Assembly (NCBI GenBank): GCA_964023205.1
Contig: OZ026833.1
Location: 36,806,366 to 36,870,365, forward strand
DNA: 64,000 bases
Source of the DNA: Lutraria lutraria
Lineage: Eukaryota > Mollusca > Bivalvia > Venerida > Mactridae
Direction: 5' to 3'
Position numbers and translations under genes: made by a program. The notes below the pieces were generated by a model. The model had not been told where the DNA came from, made no database searches, and saw only the letters and a program-made list of their open reading frames with translations. Positions 1 to 10,271 of this stretch are shown here, one piece after another (the stretch's first letter is position 1; the number at the start of each line of letters is the position of its first letter).

Positions 1-364
1 GAATCTAATCCTGAATATCGTACAATTATAATAAGTAACTCTATTCATAAAGAACATAATTATAATAATGATAATAATGCAATATTTGTTAATAACTTAC
101 ACAAGTCATATGGTATAACAAAGTAACCCTTTTCGTAAGTAACTCATAAATATAATAATATGCACTGACCGACTTAATAGCATTAAAATAAGAATTACCT
201 CTCTCAAATCTCTCACATAATGACGACCTGGAAAATTCTGTCATCGTGAACGAGTCAGGCCATGCAGCGTAAGAGCTTGTGGTCATGAATATATGGTCAC
301 AACACAGATCTGTGAATAAATTAAACCATTAAATAGTAGTAGCATTTCTTACTGTACATGTATA
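1..364. other. AT-rich sequence, no gene seen
   Basis: Short chance ORFs only. I see no conserved motif, RNA gene or repeat that I can support. Confidence 0.5.
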
Positions 365-522
365 CAGTAAAACCTCTCCAGAACGGCCCTTTCTTGAGCA
401 ACAACCTCTCTTCAATGACAATATGTTTTTCCTACTGCACGATTTAATTAGCAATTTAACATCTCTAAAGCAGCAACCTCGCAACAACAACTTAATTTTG
501 CTACAAAAGACAAGTTGCACTG
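365..522. mobile_element. Short pogo/Tigger-like inverted-repeat element (MITE), candidate
   Basis: The segment starts CAGTAAAACCTCT and ends in the reverse complement of CAGTGCAACTTGT, 9 of 13 positions matching. It is flanked on both sides by TA (363-364 and 523-524). TA target duplication with CAGT termini is typical of pogo/Tigger members of the Tc1/mariner superfamily. At 158 bp it has no coding capacity and would be non-autonomous. The inverted repeat is short and imperfect, so this is the weakest of the five similar calls in the window. Confidence 0.4.
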
Positions 523-1091
523 TATATGCGTATGTCATGTTTGTTGTAACACAGTGTTGTAAATAATAACTAAGTCATCCATTATCATTTACCGTGAATC
601 ACTGTCGCACAAAATTCTCAGGAGTACACTAGGAAGTGTTTGTATTATTATAGAACATTCTAATTGTTTCCATTCTTACGTTCGTTTGGTCATCAGGTGG
701 GGTTGTACTCAGAAAAAATCATTCTTGCAGTACCGTCAAAATAAGCCGAAAGAACAATGTTTATACATCCCGCAACAACGTACTAACCCCTGATGTTTTC
801 AACAGCATTTCAGTTAAATACCAATGGGTCCCATTGTTACAAAAATGCAATACAAGATACAAAATTGTGTTTATAGTCGGTTGGCATATTATTTGTTGTT
901 GACAGTCCTTCAGTAGGCCACATCATGAATACGAATACGATTTTCTCTCAACAACAACCTGTCAGTATACATTAATGTGTACAATCAAGGCACCCCGTTG
1001 ATTGGTACAGGTAATGGACAACCACCACCATGGGCCGTTAGCTTGATGGGAGATATTAAATCTATACTAGAAATGTGTTCGTAGGACACGG
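523..1091. other. Intergenic, no gene seen
   Basis: AT-rich sequence with no supported coding region or RNA gene. The last part (from about 1040) runs into the inverted-repeat element that follows and may belong to the same dispersed family. Confidence 0.4.
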
Positions 1092-1400
1092 ATGCCCCCG
1101 CCATTTACACTGGACACAGAAATGAGTCTTGTGTGGCAATTATGTGAATACAAAATAGAGCAGGATGCTCGGGAATGCTGCCCATAGTGGGAGGTAAAGA
1201 TCGCCTAAGGGTGGTAAACACACAACTACATGTACATGTACGGAATGAACATAAATATATAAGTGCCCACTGTGACCTTTCATGGAGCAAGCGACACAGT
1301 TTTGCGCATGACACATCGTCTTGTTATGTTGAACATTTGTGCCAAATTATTTCAAAATCCAATTATGCGTGACAAAGTTATGAGCCGGACATGAACATCC

Positions 1401-1437
<37 letters not shown>

Positions 1438-1483
1438 ACAGGGTAAACACTATATGCCATCCGCCATTTCATGGCGGGGGCAT
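1092..1483. mobile_element. Inverted-repeat element with ATGCCCCCGCCAT ends
   Basis: ATGCCCCCGCCAT at 1092-1104 is repeated as its exact reverse complement at 1471-1483, bounding a 392-bp segment. Inside the right end lies a second hairpin (CCGCCAT 1461-1467, loop TTC, ATGGCGG 1471-1477) and an AC dinucleotide run. I recognise this end sequence from memory as a frequent dispersed repeat in bivalve genomes, which is not verified here. No transposase is present, so it would be a non-autonomous element. No clear target duplication is visible. A LINE remnant begins directly after its right end. Confidence 0.45.
1404..1432. repeat. (AC)n microsatellite
   Basis: About 14 uninterrupted AC repeats, located inside the inverted-repeat element near its right end. 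Confidence 0.95.
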
Positions 1484-1494
1484 AAAAAGCATGT

Positions 1495-2237
1495 GTAGAA
1501 AAGATCGACAACATTGAAAAAGCTGTGAACTCTATGAACTTGAAGCTGAATGATTTAGACTTAAAAGTGAAGGGTATCGAATCTCGTATCTCGGATGTTG
1601 AAGGCACCAGTGCATTCGTGTGCGAAAAATACGAACAGCGGTCAGAAGAACTAAACTCGGCAAAAGAAAAGGTTTAAAATCTTCATAAATCCTGCCAAAC
1701 ACTTAATAACACCATGAAAGCTATGTCAGAAAGCCAAGAAGCTATGCAAGCAAAATTCTGGATGCTGAATTCCGAAATATGAGAGAAAATCTAACTTATT
1801 CTACGGTATACCGGAAGGACCCGCAAGCGCAGCCTTAGTCGCCAATACGGATTCCGGGCCGGAAACATGCGACATGCTCGTAAAACGATTTATCAAAGAT
1901 ACGCTGAAAATCGAAAGTACAAATATTGAATTTGATCGGTCTAATAGGCTAGGCAACCCGGAAAAATCAAAGAAACCAAGACCGATTATAGTAAAATTTC
2001 ACTAACTACAACCAGCGTGAAAGAGTTCGAAAAACTTCGATAGAGTTGAAGGATGACCTAAAAGCACTCAACTATGGGGTTGGTGTACAAATTCACAAAG
2101 AATGGCGCTATTGCAGAAAAAATCTCAACCACGTCTACCTAGATGAGAAACACAAAGGGAATAACGTTAAATTCGTGCGTGATAAACTATATGTCAACGG
2201 CAACGAACACGAAGCACCACCATCTGCTTCATCTTAG
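1495..2237 (+). pseudogene. LINE ORF1 (coiled coil + RNA-binding domains), frameshifted
   Basis: LINE ORF1 proteins bind the element's RNA in the retrotransposition particle. The first part (1495-1674) reads as a Lys/Glu-rich heptad-like stretch, as in the trimeric coiled coil. The next part holds LFYGIPEGP (about 1797-1823), typical of the ORF1 RRM start, and later RPIIVKF. The last part (2046-2237) carries the ALNYGVGVQIHKEW-type C-terminal domain. Breaks: an in-frame TAA at 1675-1677, frameshifts near 1757 and 1792, and a stop plus frameshift near 1998-2001. The natural stop is TAG at 2235-2237, and ORF2 begins 7 nt later. The start is missing because of 5' truncation. The family assignment rests on motif recognition, not a search. 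Confidence 0.7.
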
Positions 2238-2244
2238 AGATGTC

Positions 2245-3160
2245 ATGAAGCAGTTAAACATTGTCACACGGAATATTAATGGTTTAGTAAGGAAACTTTC
2301 TGATACTGAATTTATAGACAGTATAAATAATCATGATGTTATATTAACAGAAACATGGCTGTCACAAAATTCTCATTATGATATAACAGGGTATTGTGTT
2401 GAACATCTATACGGTAATAAGTCACAAAATACTAGAAAAGGACGTTATTCTGGAGGAATTTCGATATATTATAAAGATTGTTTTAAGATTGTAGAAAAAC
2501 ACCAGTGTGTAATTGTTTGCTTAAAGATTGTAAACCTCTCTTTCATTTCAACTCAGATAATTATAGTTTTATGTTGCACGTACATCCCACCTAGTAGTCA
2601 AGATTACTTAACCAAAATGATATTGATATATTTGATCAAATAGAGATATTTATTGAGAAACACAAATTATTAGGTAAAGTCTTAGTAACTGGGGATATGA
2701 ACTCTCGAACATCAGATGAAATTGATTATTTAGTTTTTGATACTTTTTTAGACAATAACTTCGACTTACAACCCAATGTTTACAATGCCCCTGGGGTAAA
2801 CAAAGACAACGTGTTTGACCCACATGGGACACACCTTATTGACATTTGTAAAGCTACGAATTTATTAATATCTAATGGTCGTCTGCATAATGATAAAGTC
2901 ACAGGTGAATACACATACCTAAGTCATAGTGGCGCGAGTGTTGTAGACTATTTATTGGTAGATAATAATGATTTTCAATACATAACTACATTTGAAATAA
3001 TGCCACCGAATGATTTATCTGACCATAGCGCGATACATTTTTGCATTGAACGGGTACGCCCACCTGAATTACCACGCGTAAAACGAGCCGACCAGGAGTT
3101 ATTTTTAGCTTGGGATGAATTTTCTCACGAACTTATTGAATGACGTTGCGCGGCTAAATC
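2245..3160 (+). pseudogene. LINE ORF2 N-terminus: APE-like endonuclease domain, frameshifted
   Basis: The ORF2 endonuclease nicks the target for target-primed reverse transcription. ATG at 2245 opens a frame with NIVTRNINGL and then ILTETWL, the metal-binding Glu motif of the endonuclease/exonuclease/phosphatase fold. Further on come GDMNSR (about 2692-2709, the D-x-N motif), GASVVDYLL (about 2932-2958) and LSDHSAI (about 3016-3036, the catalytic SDH). All core motifs are therefore visible. Breaks: a frameshift near 2610 (between the PPSSQDY and NQND stretches) and another near 3130. Continuity with a LINE is lost after about 3200. The upstream stop of ORF1 at 2237 supports the chosen start. 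Confidence 0.8.
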
Positions 3161-3477
3161 AGCTGACAACTAATTTACATAACAATGGGATAAATGACAC
3201 TATACTGTCGTTTACTTCGTATACTACTCAAAATTTGATATGGATCACTTTTCATTCTGTACGGTATTATCGTCAATTTTGGGTTACATACATAAACTAT
3301 GTTTTTGGTTATTTTCAGAGGTACCTGCATATCATGAGTGCAATATGTAATCCATACATTGAATTATTCGAGCGTAACGAGCGTCGATATGAGGATAGGG
3401 TCAAAATTACACATTTTATGGGTATGTGTGGGGAATAGAAACTTTGAGGAAAATGCACAAAAGTGCTAACTTTTGTT
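3161..3477. other. Unassigned insert between LINE and Tc1 remnants
   Basis: A 107-codon open frame covers 3115-3438. Only its first 25 or so codons continue the LINE ORF2 reading. The remainder shows no motif I recognise and may be non-coding or part of another element. Confidence 0.35.
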
Positions 3478-3753
3478 TTTAGTATCGAGACTGATGTCCT
3501 TGTGCGTCAAAAACAGCCTAACATCGACTCCCAATGCTTCTAATGAGCTGTAGAATCTTAAATTGTCGGATTCGAGCCCGTTCTTCCAGAGGTTCCTCTC
3601 TGAGCTGTCTGGTGGATGTTGGCTAGACAGGACACTCAGATATCGCTCTCTGTAGCATATCCAGACGTGTTCGATGGGATTTAGGTAGGGAGATCGGGCG
3701 GGCGGCCAGTCCATTCGAGCAATAGTTTCCCTTTCAATGTACTGAAAGGCCAC
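3478..3753 (-). pseudogene. Tc1/mariner-type transposase, C-terminal fragment
   Basis: The minus strand encodes MDWPPARSPYLNPIEHVW (about 3660-3712). This is the hallmark block before the last catalytic acidic residue of Tc1-family DDE transposases, whose usual form is DWPARSPDLNPIEHxWD. A frameshift follows near 3630. In the new frame the sequence resumes a typical Tc1 tail and ends in a ...SRY residue run, then TAA at about 3479-3481, matching the family's usual C-terminus. Only about the last 80-90 residues are present, and the N-terminal DNA-binding and first two DDE positions are absent. It sits inside the decayed LINE in the opposite orientation. Confidence 0.75.
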
Positions 3754-3821
3754 TTATGGCCAATATAGGACCACTGAAACCAATCAGTACCTTGAAAGGG
3801 AAACTATTGCTCGAATGGACT
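3708..3821. repeat. 37-bp inverted repeat (fold-back of the Tc1 fragment)
   Basis: Positions 3708-3744 and 3785-3821 are reverse complements with a single mismatch over 37 bp, separated by 40 bp. The left arm lies within the Tc1 transposase coding remnant. The right arm is an inverted copy of the same piece, fused directly to LINE ORF2 C-terminal sequence from 3822. An open frame running through it (3756 onward) therefore begins with about 22 non-LINE residues. Confidence 0.9.
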
Positions 3822-4232
3822 ATGAATTACAATACCATTAAACAGAGAATATCAGATATCTATTATCAAAGCTGGTACTCTTCCATTAATAACTCTACTC
3901 GTCTAGATACATACCGTCTCTTTAAACATTCGTTCAATTTTGAAATATACCTTAACATAATTACAGAATCAAAATTTAGAATTGCACTTTCTAGACTTCG
4001 CACATCATCTCACAATTTATCTATTGAACGCAGCAGACACAATAATACACCCAGAAATGAAAGGATATGTAGATTTTGTAACTCTGGTTTAATAGAGAAC
4101 GAGTTTCATTTTTTGTTAATCTGTACTAAATTTTCGGAAATTAGATCAAAATTCATTAAAAGATATTATTACCCATGGCCAACTGTACAAAAATTTACCA
4201 ATCTTGTCAGCTACATCGAAAAATATTGTTAA
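3822..4232 (+). pseudogene. LINE ORF2 extreme C-terminus with CxxC...H....C motif
   Basis: The open frame ends at TAA 4230-4232. Its last third contains CRFCNSGLIENEFHFLLIC, a CxxC-H-C arrangement typical of the C-terminal tail of animal LINE ORF2 proteins, followed by a basic/aromatic stretch. It lies downstream of the endonuclease remnant in the same orientation, so it is most simply the other end of the same LINE with the reverse transcriptase deleted. It could instead come from a second 5'-truncated insertion. The apparent ATG at 3756 is not the natural start because it lies in the fold-back. Confidence 0.65.
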
Positions 4233-4410
4233 TAATTTGTCTAAATTGATATACTATGTTAATTTGATTAGAAACTAATTTATGTTTTACATTTTTTATT
4301 TGCACTTTAACATCATGTGCTCTTCAGAAAATCCATGCTTTCTTTTTTTATATTGTTTATTTATGCTATAAAACATGTTATGTTTTCAAGCAATAAATAT
4401 TTGTATTGTA

Positions 4411-6099
4411 TATTAACAAAGTAACATTAGCTGTGAATAGCAACTGGTCGAAATAAACTGCTGACCCGGCACTGCTTTACAACATGATACATTTTATTGT
4501 ACAGTATTTTATTACTCATTAGAAAAACCACGTGCATCGCCATACTTGTATGATATGTTACAATATAAGGAAGCTTAGTCGTCACGTGAATTAAAGCTTA
4601 TCACAGTATATTACAAAATAACAAATTTACCTGTCCATACAGTTGTCGCAACATTCCAAAACTGTCCACATCTTGGAACAAATTCTCATCAGAAACATTC
4701 TGTATTATCAAACAATGACAGCTGTCTTGTCCCGCCATCGTATAAATGACCAAATTTTATGAGTCACATGGCCACATTTTTATTCAAATCTTACACAGGT
4801 CTGTTTTACACAAAATGTAACTTCAAGTGTATCTAAACCAACAAATGTTCACAGGTGATACAAATGGACACACGAGAAAGTCGTGCGAATGGATTGAATG
4901 TGCTACGGACGGTACAAAATTGTGTTTGGGAGAGGCGTAAAACAGCTCGTAAATTATTGCTGGGGTTCAAAATAGCTTTTCATCTTATTTCAGGAAGTAA
5001 CAGCAGACGTTCTAGACGATGATTCAGCAACTGTTTAACTATGGAAGCCACAATACACCCCAAAATACTACTCTAGTTTTCTACATGCTGTTTGCCGACT
5101 ATTTACAGTCTTAAAGCATAATAAAGCGTATGTTTGGAAATATAATCATAAACTGCAACGTTTACTGCATACTTTGACAAAATGATTTTGTTATTGTCCA
5201 TTTTATAGCGGAGAAATCGACTTGTAAACAGACATAAGTGAACTAATTTGGTTCTACTCCGGGTAAACTAAGGTACTGCTACGTCTGTGGCTACATTTTA
5301 TGTATGATATCATGAAGGTTTCCTCCTGCGGATTTTTAATGCTTTGTTACCGGAGAAGCCGCCCCTGACAACTTTCAGCACTTTGGTTTGATTTATTAAA
5401 ATCGTACACGAATTGACGGATCTTACCAGAGAACGTGGTTGTAGTGTATTAAGTCTAATACAACATTGTAGTCTCTTGGCTGTCTGTGTAGTATTGTACA
5501 TGATTGATTGAATAGCCTCTGAGTCTCTGACACATCATTTTTTATAGCCGAATATGTCAAATGTCAGAAATGAATTTAACTAAAACAAAATATTGAAGTT
5601 AATACAAGCTAAAATCGATTGTGCCAGCATGGCCAACTTTCATGACCATCATGAAATCGGGGAAATCAAGGGAATTAAGTCAAATTTAGGGTGTCATCAG
5701 ATTATCACCAGAGTTACCCATCATTAGAGCACTGTGTTATTGCCTATCTGCAAGCATGCGTGGTATACAGGACCATAAAACCAGTCATGTGTGACTAATC
5801 TGACCTAAGGCATCTACTGTTGGATCGGGACTAATCGATGTTTCAGTTATTCTATAACATTTTAACTTTTCATATCAGATATCAGACAGACTAATTTAAA
5901 GTAACAACTTTATATAGTTTTTATAATTTCGATAAGTTATGATTTTTTATAAAATAAATATTTTTTTATCGTTATCTTGAAAATTACAAATGTGCATGTA
6001 TCAGTTTTTTTACATAAGCCGAATAGAACAAAATATTTCTTTATTTCACAGACAATAATTATTTAAACTGTTCTGTATTTTTATATAAATACACAGTGG
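4411..6099. other. AT-rich intergenic, no gene seen
   Basis: Only short chance ORFs. I see no motif, RNA gene or structured repeat that I can support. Confidence 0.5.
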
Positions 6100-6260
6100 C
6101 TTTAAACAAAAACGTCACGTGGTATCAAGTGATCTCCTTTTTGATACTTCGAGAGAGAAATTGTGTATAAAATTTTATCTTATCAATACCCTGATGAAGG
6201 CTAATTGTATAGCCGAAACGTTGGTAAAATAAATTAGAAAAACACATCTGTTGTTGGTCG
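6100..6260 (+). mobile_element. Probable Penelope-like element 3' end
   Basis: The segment contains GATACTTCGAGAGAG (about 6141-6155) and, after it, CTGATGAAGG...GCCGAAACGTTGG (6191-6224) followed by an AATAAA-type signal. I associate this combination from memory with 3' ends of Penelope-like and related retroelements in aquatic animals, but it was not checked. No reverse transcriptase or GIY-YIG coding sequence is found nearby, so this would be a terminal fragment. The borders are uncertain. Confidence 0.35.
6191..6226 (+). ncRNA. Hammerhead-ribozyme-like catalytic core, candidate
   Basis: CTGATGA (6191-6197) is followed by a perfect 5-bp stem, GGCTA (6199-6203) with TAGCC (6210-6214), around a 6-nt loop, and then GAAA (6215-6218). 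C6219, tetraloop GTTG, and G6224-T6225 can form the 2-bp stem III seen in minimal hammerheads, placing A6226 at the cleavage position (a GUA triplet). The conserved core order CUGANGA / stem II / GAAA / stem III / NUH is therefore complete. Stem I does not form well with the immediate flanks (ACC before the core, AAA after it), so this copy is probably inactive. Confidence 0.35.
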
Positions 6261-6313
6261 TTAGTTCCATACACATCTTTATTGGTTTCAAAAACGTAAA
6301 TGTTGAAAATCTT

Positions 6314-6355
6314 ATCAAAGACCTATACATACATATGTATGTATAGGTCTTTGAT
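6314..6355. repeat. Perfect 42-bp palindrome
   Basis: The sequence from ATCAAAGACC to GGTCTTTGAT is its own exact reverse complement with no spacer. The centre is ACATATGT. It lies 54 bp after the probable Penelope-like 3' end. Confidence 0.95.
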
Positions 6356-6360
6356 CTTAT

Positions 6361-9178
6361 GATCATAAAAAATGCTTAAAAGTTTAGAATATTAGTGTTA
6401 ATTCTTCGTTTTTATACAAGTACACTGCTGCTTTAAATTATATAAGAATTTAATTTTGAAAATCACAAAATTTAATAAATAGAATGTTTTGTAATACTTC
6501 GTTTATAAATATGCATGTTTATTAAAAAAAATATAGTTTACTGTGGATTATAGACTTCATTCACAGTTTTATGCATTCGTTAACATCCCCCCGTTACATA
6601 TATGTACATTGTCTTATATACATGTTTACATAAAAGCAGTTGGTAAAAAGTGATATTATATATAAGCACATCCCCAATCTTTATATAAGTCCCAGAAGCA
6701 TAGTGATTATTACATTAAAGGGCACAAAATCGCGTTTAATCTGCATATTTTGGGTATACTGTTGAAGAAAATAGGATAGTGTACAACTGCAGTAAATTAC
6801 ATTGATGCCATCAAATGGCCTGTCAATTTCTCTTTTTTCATAGTTGGGTTTTCACTACAAGACAATGTTTAAAAAATCTTTAAACGTGCTTGCAATAATT
6901 CTTTCCGATGTATGTTAATAGGGGATATTTGTGTGTAAAGATTTTTTTTCTCTTAACTTAAAGAAAAAAATCCACTCCGAACAGCCCTTTCTCCTTTATA
7001 AATGACCTTTCAACGATTTAGAGAAATGAAAATTTACAGTTTACTCCCTCATATACATTTTACGGATTATGGATTTTGCAATATTATGCAATGAAAGTCT
7101 GACCATAAAACACAGACAGCAAGGATGTTACTTTACCCGCAGGCTATATTCTGATTGGAGACAGATAATAAAGCAATTTAAGGGTCATAAAAGATCCAGT
7201 GTACCACGGATTTAATATATAATATTTAACCATTGTCATTGTTTTTTATTTAAAACATCACTTTCATTCAGAACTAGTAACTTAAGATAATACAACTGAG
7301 CACATTACTCTAGAAAACTTTAATCAAAATTTACATTGAATAATTACATCACGTATTTTCAACAACAAAAAATACAAAATTGAATTGAGTCTGTTTAATA
7401 GGCCATTGTGTGTGCAATTATCACCTGGAGAATTAAGCAGATACATAATTAAACTTATTCTATTTTTCACACAATTGTCAAGCGTTACATTCATGTAACA
7501 AGTTTAACATTTCATTATAAAAAGTAACATTGTCTTATTTCTTAGTTCTCATGTACACTACTGTAAGTTCAATAATATCAGGAAATGTTTTCAAATTTAA
7601 CTAATATACATTAAAAATTATTTAGAATATGAAACAATTGTCTAATAATGATACTCTAATTATAATCTTCCTTTCTTCACAAATACGACTTTTCTCATTT
7701 AATAAATATTAGAATCAATTTATTTGCGTTGATCTGAAGATTTAACATAAAACCGAACATAATGTGTGGTAGTAGTATATAGAGATATCGGTATCTTCGG
7801 TATTCTTACGGAAAATACCGAGTATTACCGATACGATAAATTCTTATTTAAATTAACAGGTCAGTTGACTAAAAGTTAAAAAGGACTTCGAAGATGTCAA
7901 TTAAGCCTAATTATTTTTATATATCTTAAAAGTAAAATAAAATACCAAGACAATGTAATAGTAACAAATGTTGTAATATTTTAACAAAGTGGTGTAAATT
8001 TGAAACAAAACGGAACATAAATTCCTAAATTGGCATTTTTTTCGGTTTTACAATAGAAAGTAGAGGCCGTAAAAAAGATGAAGGGTTATAGTTTTTAAAC
8101 TTAAAAAGGACCATTGATTTATTATTTTAAGTTAATAAAAAAATATTCATAAAAAGGCAGATGAATTAAACAAACTTTTGTGATAGTAACAAAATTTGTG
8201 AGTTAAACAGAAAGAAAGTTATGACGAGTTATTTAACAATAGCCTTCTTTATTCTATATAAAAAAGATTATCGGTTTACCAATACTGGATGGTTAAAAAA
8301 GTTGGGGATGCTTTCTTGTGTTAATTTGTTGTTTATAAACTATCATTGCGTGTAAAACGACGATGATTTTGTTGCAAGCGCCTTCGAATAGAAGTCAGTG
8401 AGCATGCACGGCCAAACCAAAGATCACATTTAGAATAAATCGGCAGTTTCCAATCCCTGTGTATATTTGTCCCAGTCACTGCTCAGAGACTGAATAAAGC
8501 TATCTTCAATATGTATTAAATTTTGTTACCTCAAAAATTTATAAATGCAACTTTTGTGCGGATGAATACTAAATTACTATACTTAGTTTTACAGTTTTAA
8601 TCCTGCAATATATATCCAACTTTTATCAAAACTGCAGTCTGCAATGTATACTTATACTGTTATACTGTATACAACAAGTGGTACTATTTTTCAATGCGAA
8701 TGTAAGAGGCGTCACGTAATTGTTAAGTAGAATCAAAGCACTGAAAGTGCTGAAGTTGGGATTGCTGTTGGAAGTTACAGTCACCTGGAAACAGCGAAGC
8801 TCTTTTAAGACAGTAGTTACCACTGGTACTTCAATGACTGACTGAAAGTTTTTAAAGCAGTGTTTCTAGCCTTTTCAATTTTGACTGTACCATTCATACT
8901 TCACACATGTAATCACTGATTACTGACCTACCAGGTAATAGTGCGCTTTACTTTTCAATTTAGACATAACCATTCATACTTTATAATTACATGTATAAGA
9001 TATTCACTATTCACTGAACATGTAAGAATAAACAGCCTTTCATTAAGATAGTATCATTCATCTTCATAGGAGTTTTGTGCTGTGATTTCCCCGCTACTTT
9101 ACACTATGGGAAAATCACTTTTTCGCTTTCGCGCTGCACAAGTTTCGTAGCGACTCCTTTTGACCCCTTCCGAGATAG
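6361..9178. other. AT-rich intergenic, one hairpin, no gene seen
   Basis: No supported coding region. An imperfect inverted repeat of about 19 bp per arm lies at 7787-7832, with arms built around ATCGGTAT...CGGTATT. The stretch 9070-9178 is less AT-rich and, read on the minus strand, directly continues one copy of the 79-bp repeat described next. Confidence 0.5.
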
Positions 9179-9257
9179 CTAAAATATCAAGAAGATGTGT
9201 CCTTTAATTTTCTTTATTTTCAAGATAATAAACACATATAAAGTCAAATTGAAGAGT
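9179..9257 (-). repeat. 79-bp direct repeat, copy 1, with acceptor-like edge
   Basis: Identical to 9791-9869. Read on the minus strand, this copy is preceded by TTTTAATTAACAG, which resembles a 3' splice site. It continues into less AT-rich sequence beginning CTATCTCGG. Confidence 0.85.
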
Positions 9258-9790
9258 CTGTTAATTAAAATGTACATAAGAGAAATATAGTTACAATTTC
9301 AATAAGAATAATAACTATGATGAGTAAGAAATTATTAGTACAACAATAAGATTGAACAAAATGCAAATAATGATTTAAATCAATAACTTTCAATAACATA
9401 TATCTAGTGCAGAAACAATTACAGAATTTAAACCTTACTGAAATGAATATTGTTTCTGCCTTAATCATTTAAGAAATATTTGTTATCTTTAAATTCACAG
9501 TAAATTGCATAGCTTGTATATATTCAATAGAACTTAATAAAATGAGTACATAAAAAGTTCTTAACGCCAAAATCAATATGACGCAAGATGTGATTTAATA
9601 AATCACCAAATATGCAGAATCATTGATATTATTTAATGAAAACTATTTCCATTTAATTAACACATTATCATTAACACACTGTTTTACTACAGTTAAACAT
9701 TACAAGAAATATTAAACAAAAGTTTATCAAAATGACATTACTTTCACAAAATAATTAAAAATCATAAAGTAAATAATACAAATTTCTTAC
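9258..9790 (-). other. Intron-like segment between the 79-bp repeats, candidate
   Basis: On the minus strand this 533-bp AT-rich segment begins GTAAGAAATT, immediately after a copy of the 79-bp repeat that ends TTTTAG. It ends TTAATTAACAG immediately before the other copy, so it has consensus-like GT...AG edges. Alternatively, the 612-bp span 9179-9790 begins GTAAG and ends ATATTTTAG, and its removal would leave one uninterrupted 79-bp copy joined to CTATCTCGG. No reading frame supports a particular exon, so this is a splice-site observation only. Confidence 0.35.
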
Positions 9791-9869
9791 CTAAAATATC
9801 AAGAAGATGTGTCCTTTAATTTTCTTTATTTTCAAGATAATAAACACATATAAAGTCAAATTGAAGAGT
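9791..9869 (-). repeat. 79-bp direct repeat, copy 2, with donor-like edge
   Basis: Identical to 9179-9257, 612 bp apart. On the minus strand this copy is followed at once by GTAAGAAATT, a good 5' splice-site match. A 13-bp piece of it (AAGATGTGTCCTT) also recurs inverted just outside the copy near 9883-9895. Confidence 0.85.
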
Positions 9870-9898
9870 GACTTTACCACAGAAGGACACATCTTTAA

Positions 9899-10258
9899 AC
9901 AAATCCCTAAAATGGGTTTGAACCAATGAAGAACCGCGTTACAGAATCTCTTATCGTTAAAATTATCTTATGAGCTTCCGGTCACTTTTTTAAACAATAA
10001 AATCATTGAGCTATTATTATAAACATTAGATTAGTTATAAAAAGACATAATTACTGCACTAGCTGTCAGCAGCTAGGGAAATTGAATACAAGGCTGTCTT
10101 AATTAAACAATTAAAATCACTTATAATAAGTTTATACCCTATGGCTATAAAATGTGTTTGATGAATTGACTTTAACAAGAGTCACAAAATTACATGTAGA
10201 GAAGGCAAAAAATACATTTATTAAAATTAAATTTGTACCAAAATTTACTGCATAAAAG
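9899..10258 (-). repeat. 360-bp direct repeat, copy 1 (candidate 3' LTR)
   Basis: By eye it is identical over its full 360 bp to 11923-12282, in the same orientation and 2,024 bp apart. In the sense of the env-like pseudogene it lies downstream, and a 13-nt polypurine tract abuts its start, as expected for a 3' LTR. Against this, the termini are not TG...CA (minus-strand start CTTTTATGCAG, end GGGATTTGT), and the outer flanks (TTTAA on the left, GAGTA on the right) show no target duplication. Confidence 0.55.
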
Positions 10259-10271
10259 TTTCCCCTCCTTT
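10259..10271 (-). promoter_or_regulatory. Polypurine tract (plus-strand primer site), candidate
   Basis: The minus strand reads AAAGGAGGGGAAA, 13 consecutive purines, ending exactly where the 360-bp repeat begins. Retroviruses and LTR retrotransposons use such a tract directly 5' of the 3' LTR to prime plus-strand DNA synthesis. The exact adjacency is the strongest argument that the repeat is an LTR. Confidence 0.5.

Larger units (their letters stand above)
1484..4410 (+). mobile_element. Decayed LINE (L1/Tx1-like layout), reverse transcriptase missing
   Basis: Three plus-strand coding remnants lie in the expected LINE order: an ORF1-type RNA-binding protein (1495-2237), an ORF2 endonuclease domain (2245-about 3160) and the extreme ORF2 C-terminus with a CxxC...H....C motif (3822-4232). 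A short AT-rich 3' tail follows, ending in AATAAA-like sequence near 4390-4410. The central ORF2 region, which should hold the reverse transcriptase, is absent. It is replaced by about 660 bp of other sequence that includes a Tc1 transposase tail on the minus strand. The 5' end is truncated within the ORF1 coiled-coil region and abuts an inverted-repeat element. The many frameshifts show an old, inactive copy. The two-ORF layout and ORF1 type point to an L1/Tx1-like clade, but without the reverse transcriptase this is tentative. Confidence 0.75.

Noticed and set aside
89..538. Minus-strand ORFs of 65 and 69 codons near the left edge
   Set aside because: No motif. The second lies within an inverted-repeat element.
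9179..9869. 79-bp copies as LTRs or a target-site duplication
   Set aside because: They are too long for a target duplication, have no LTR-type ends, and no element coding sequence lies between them.
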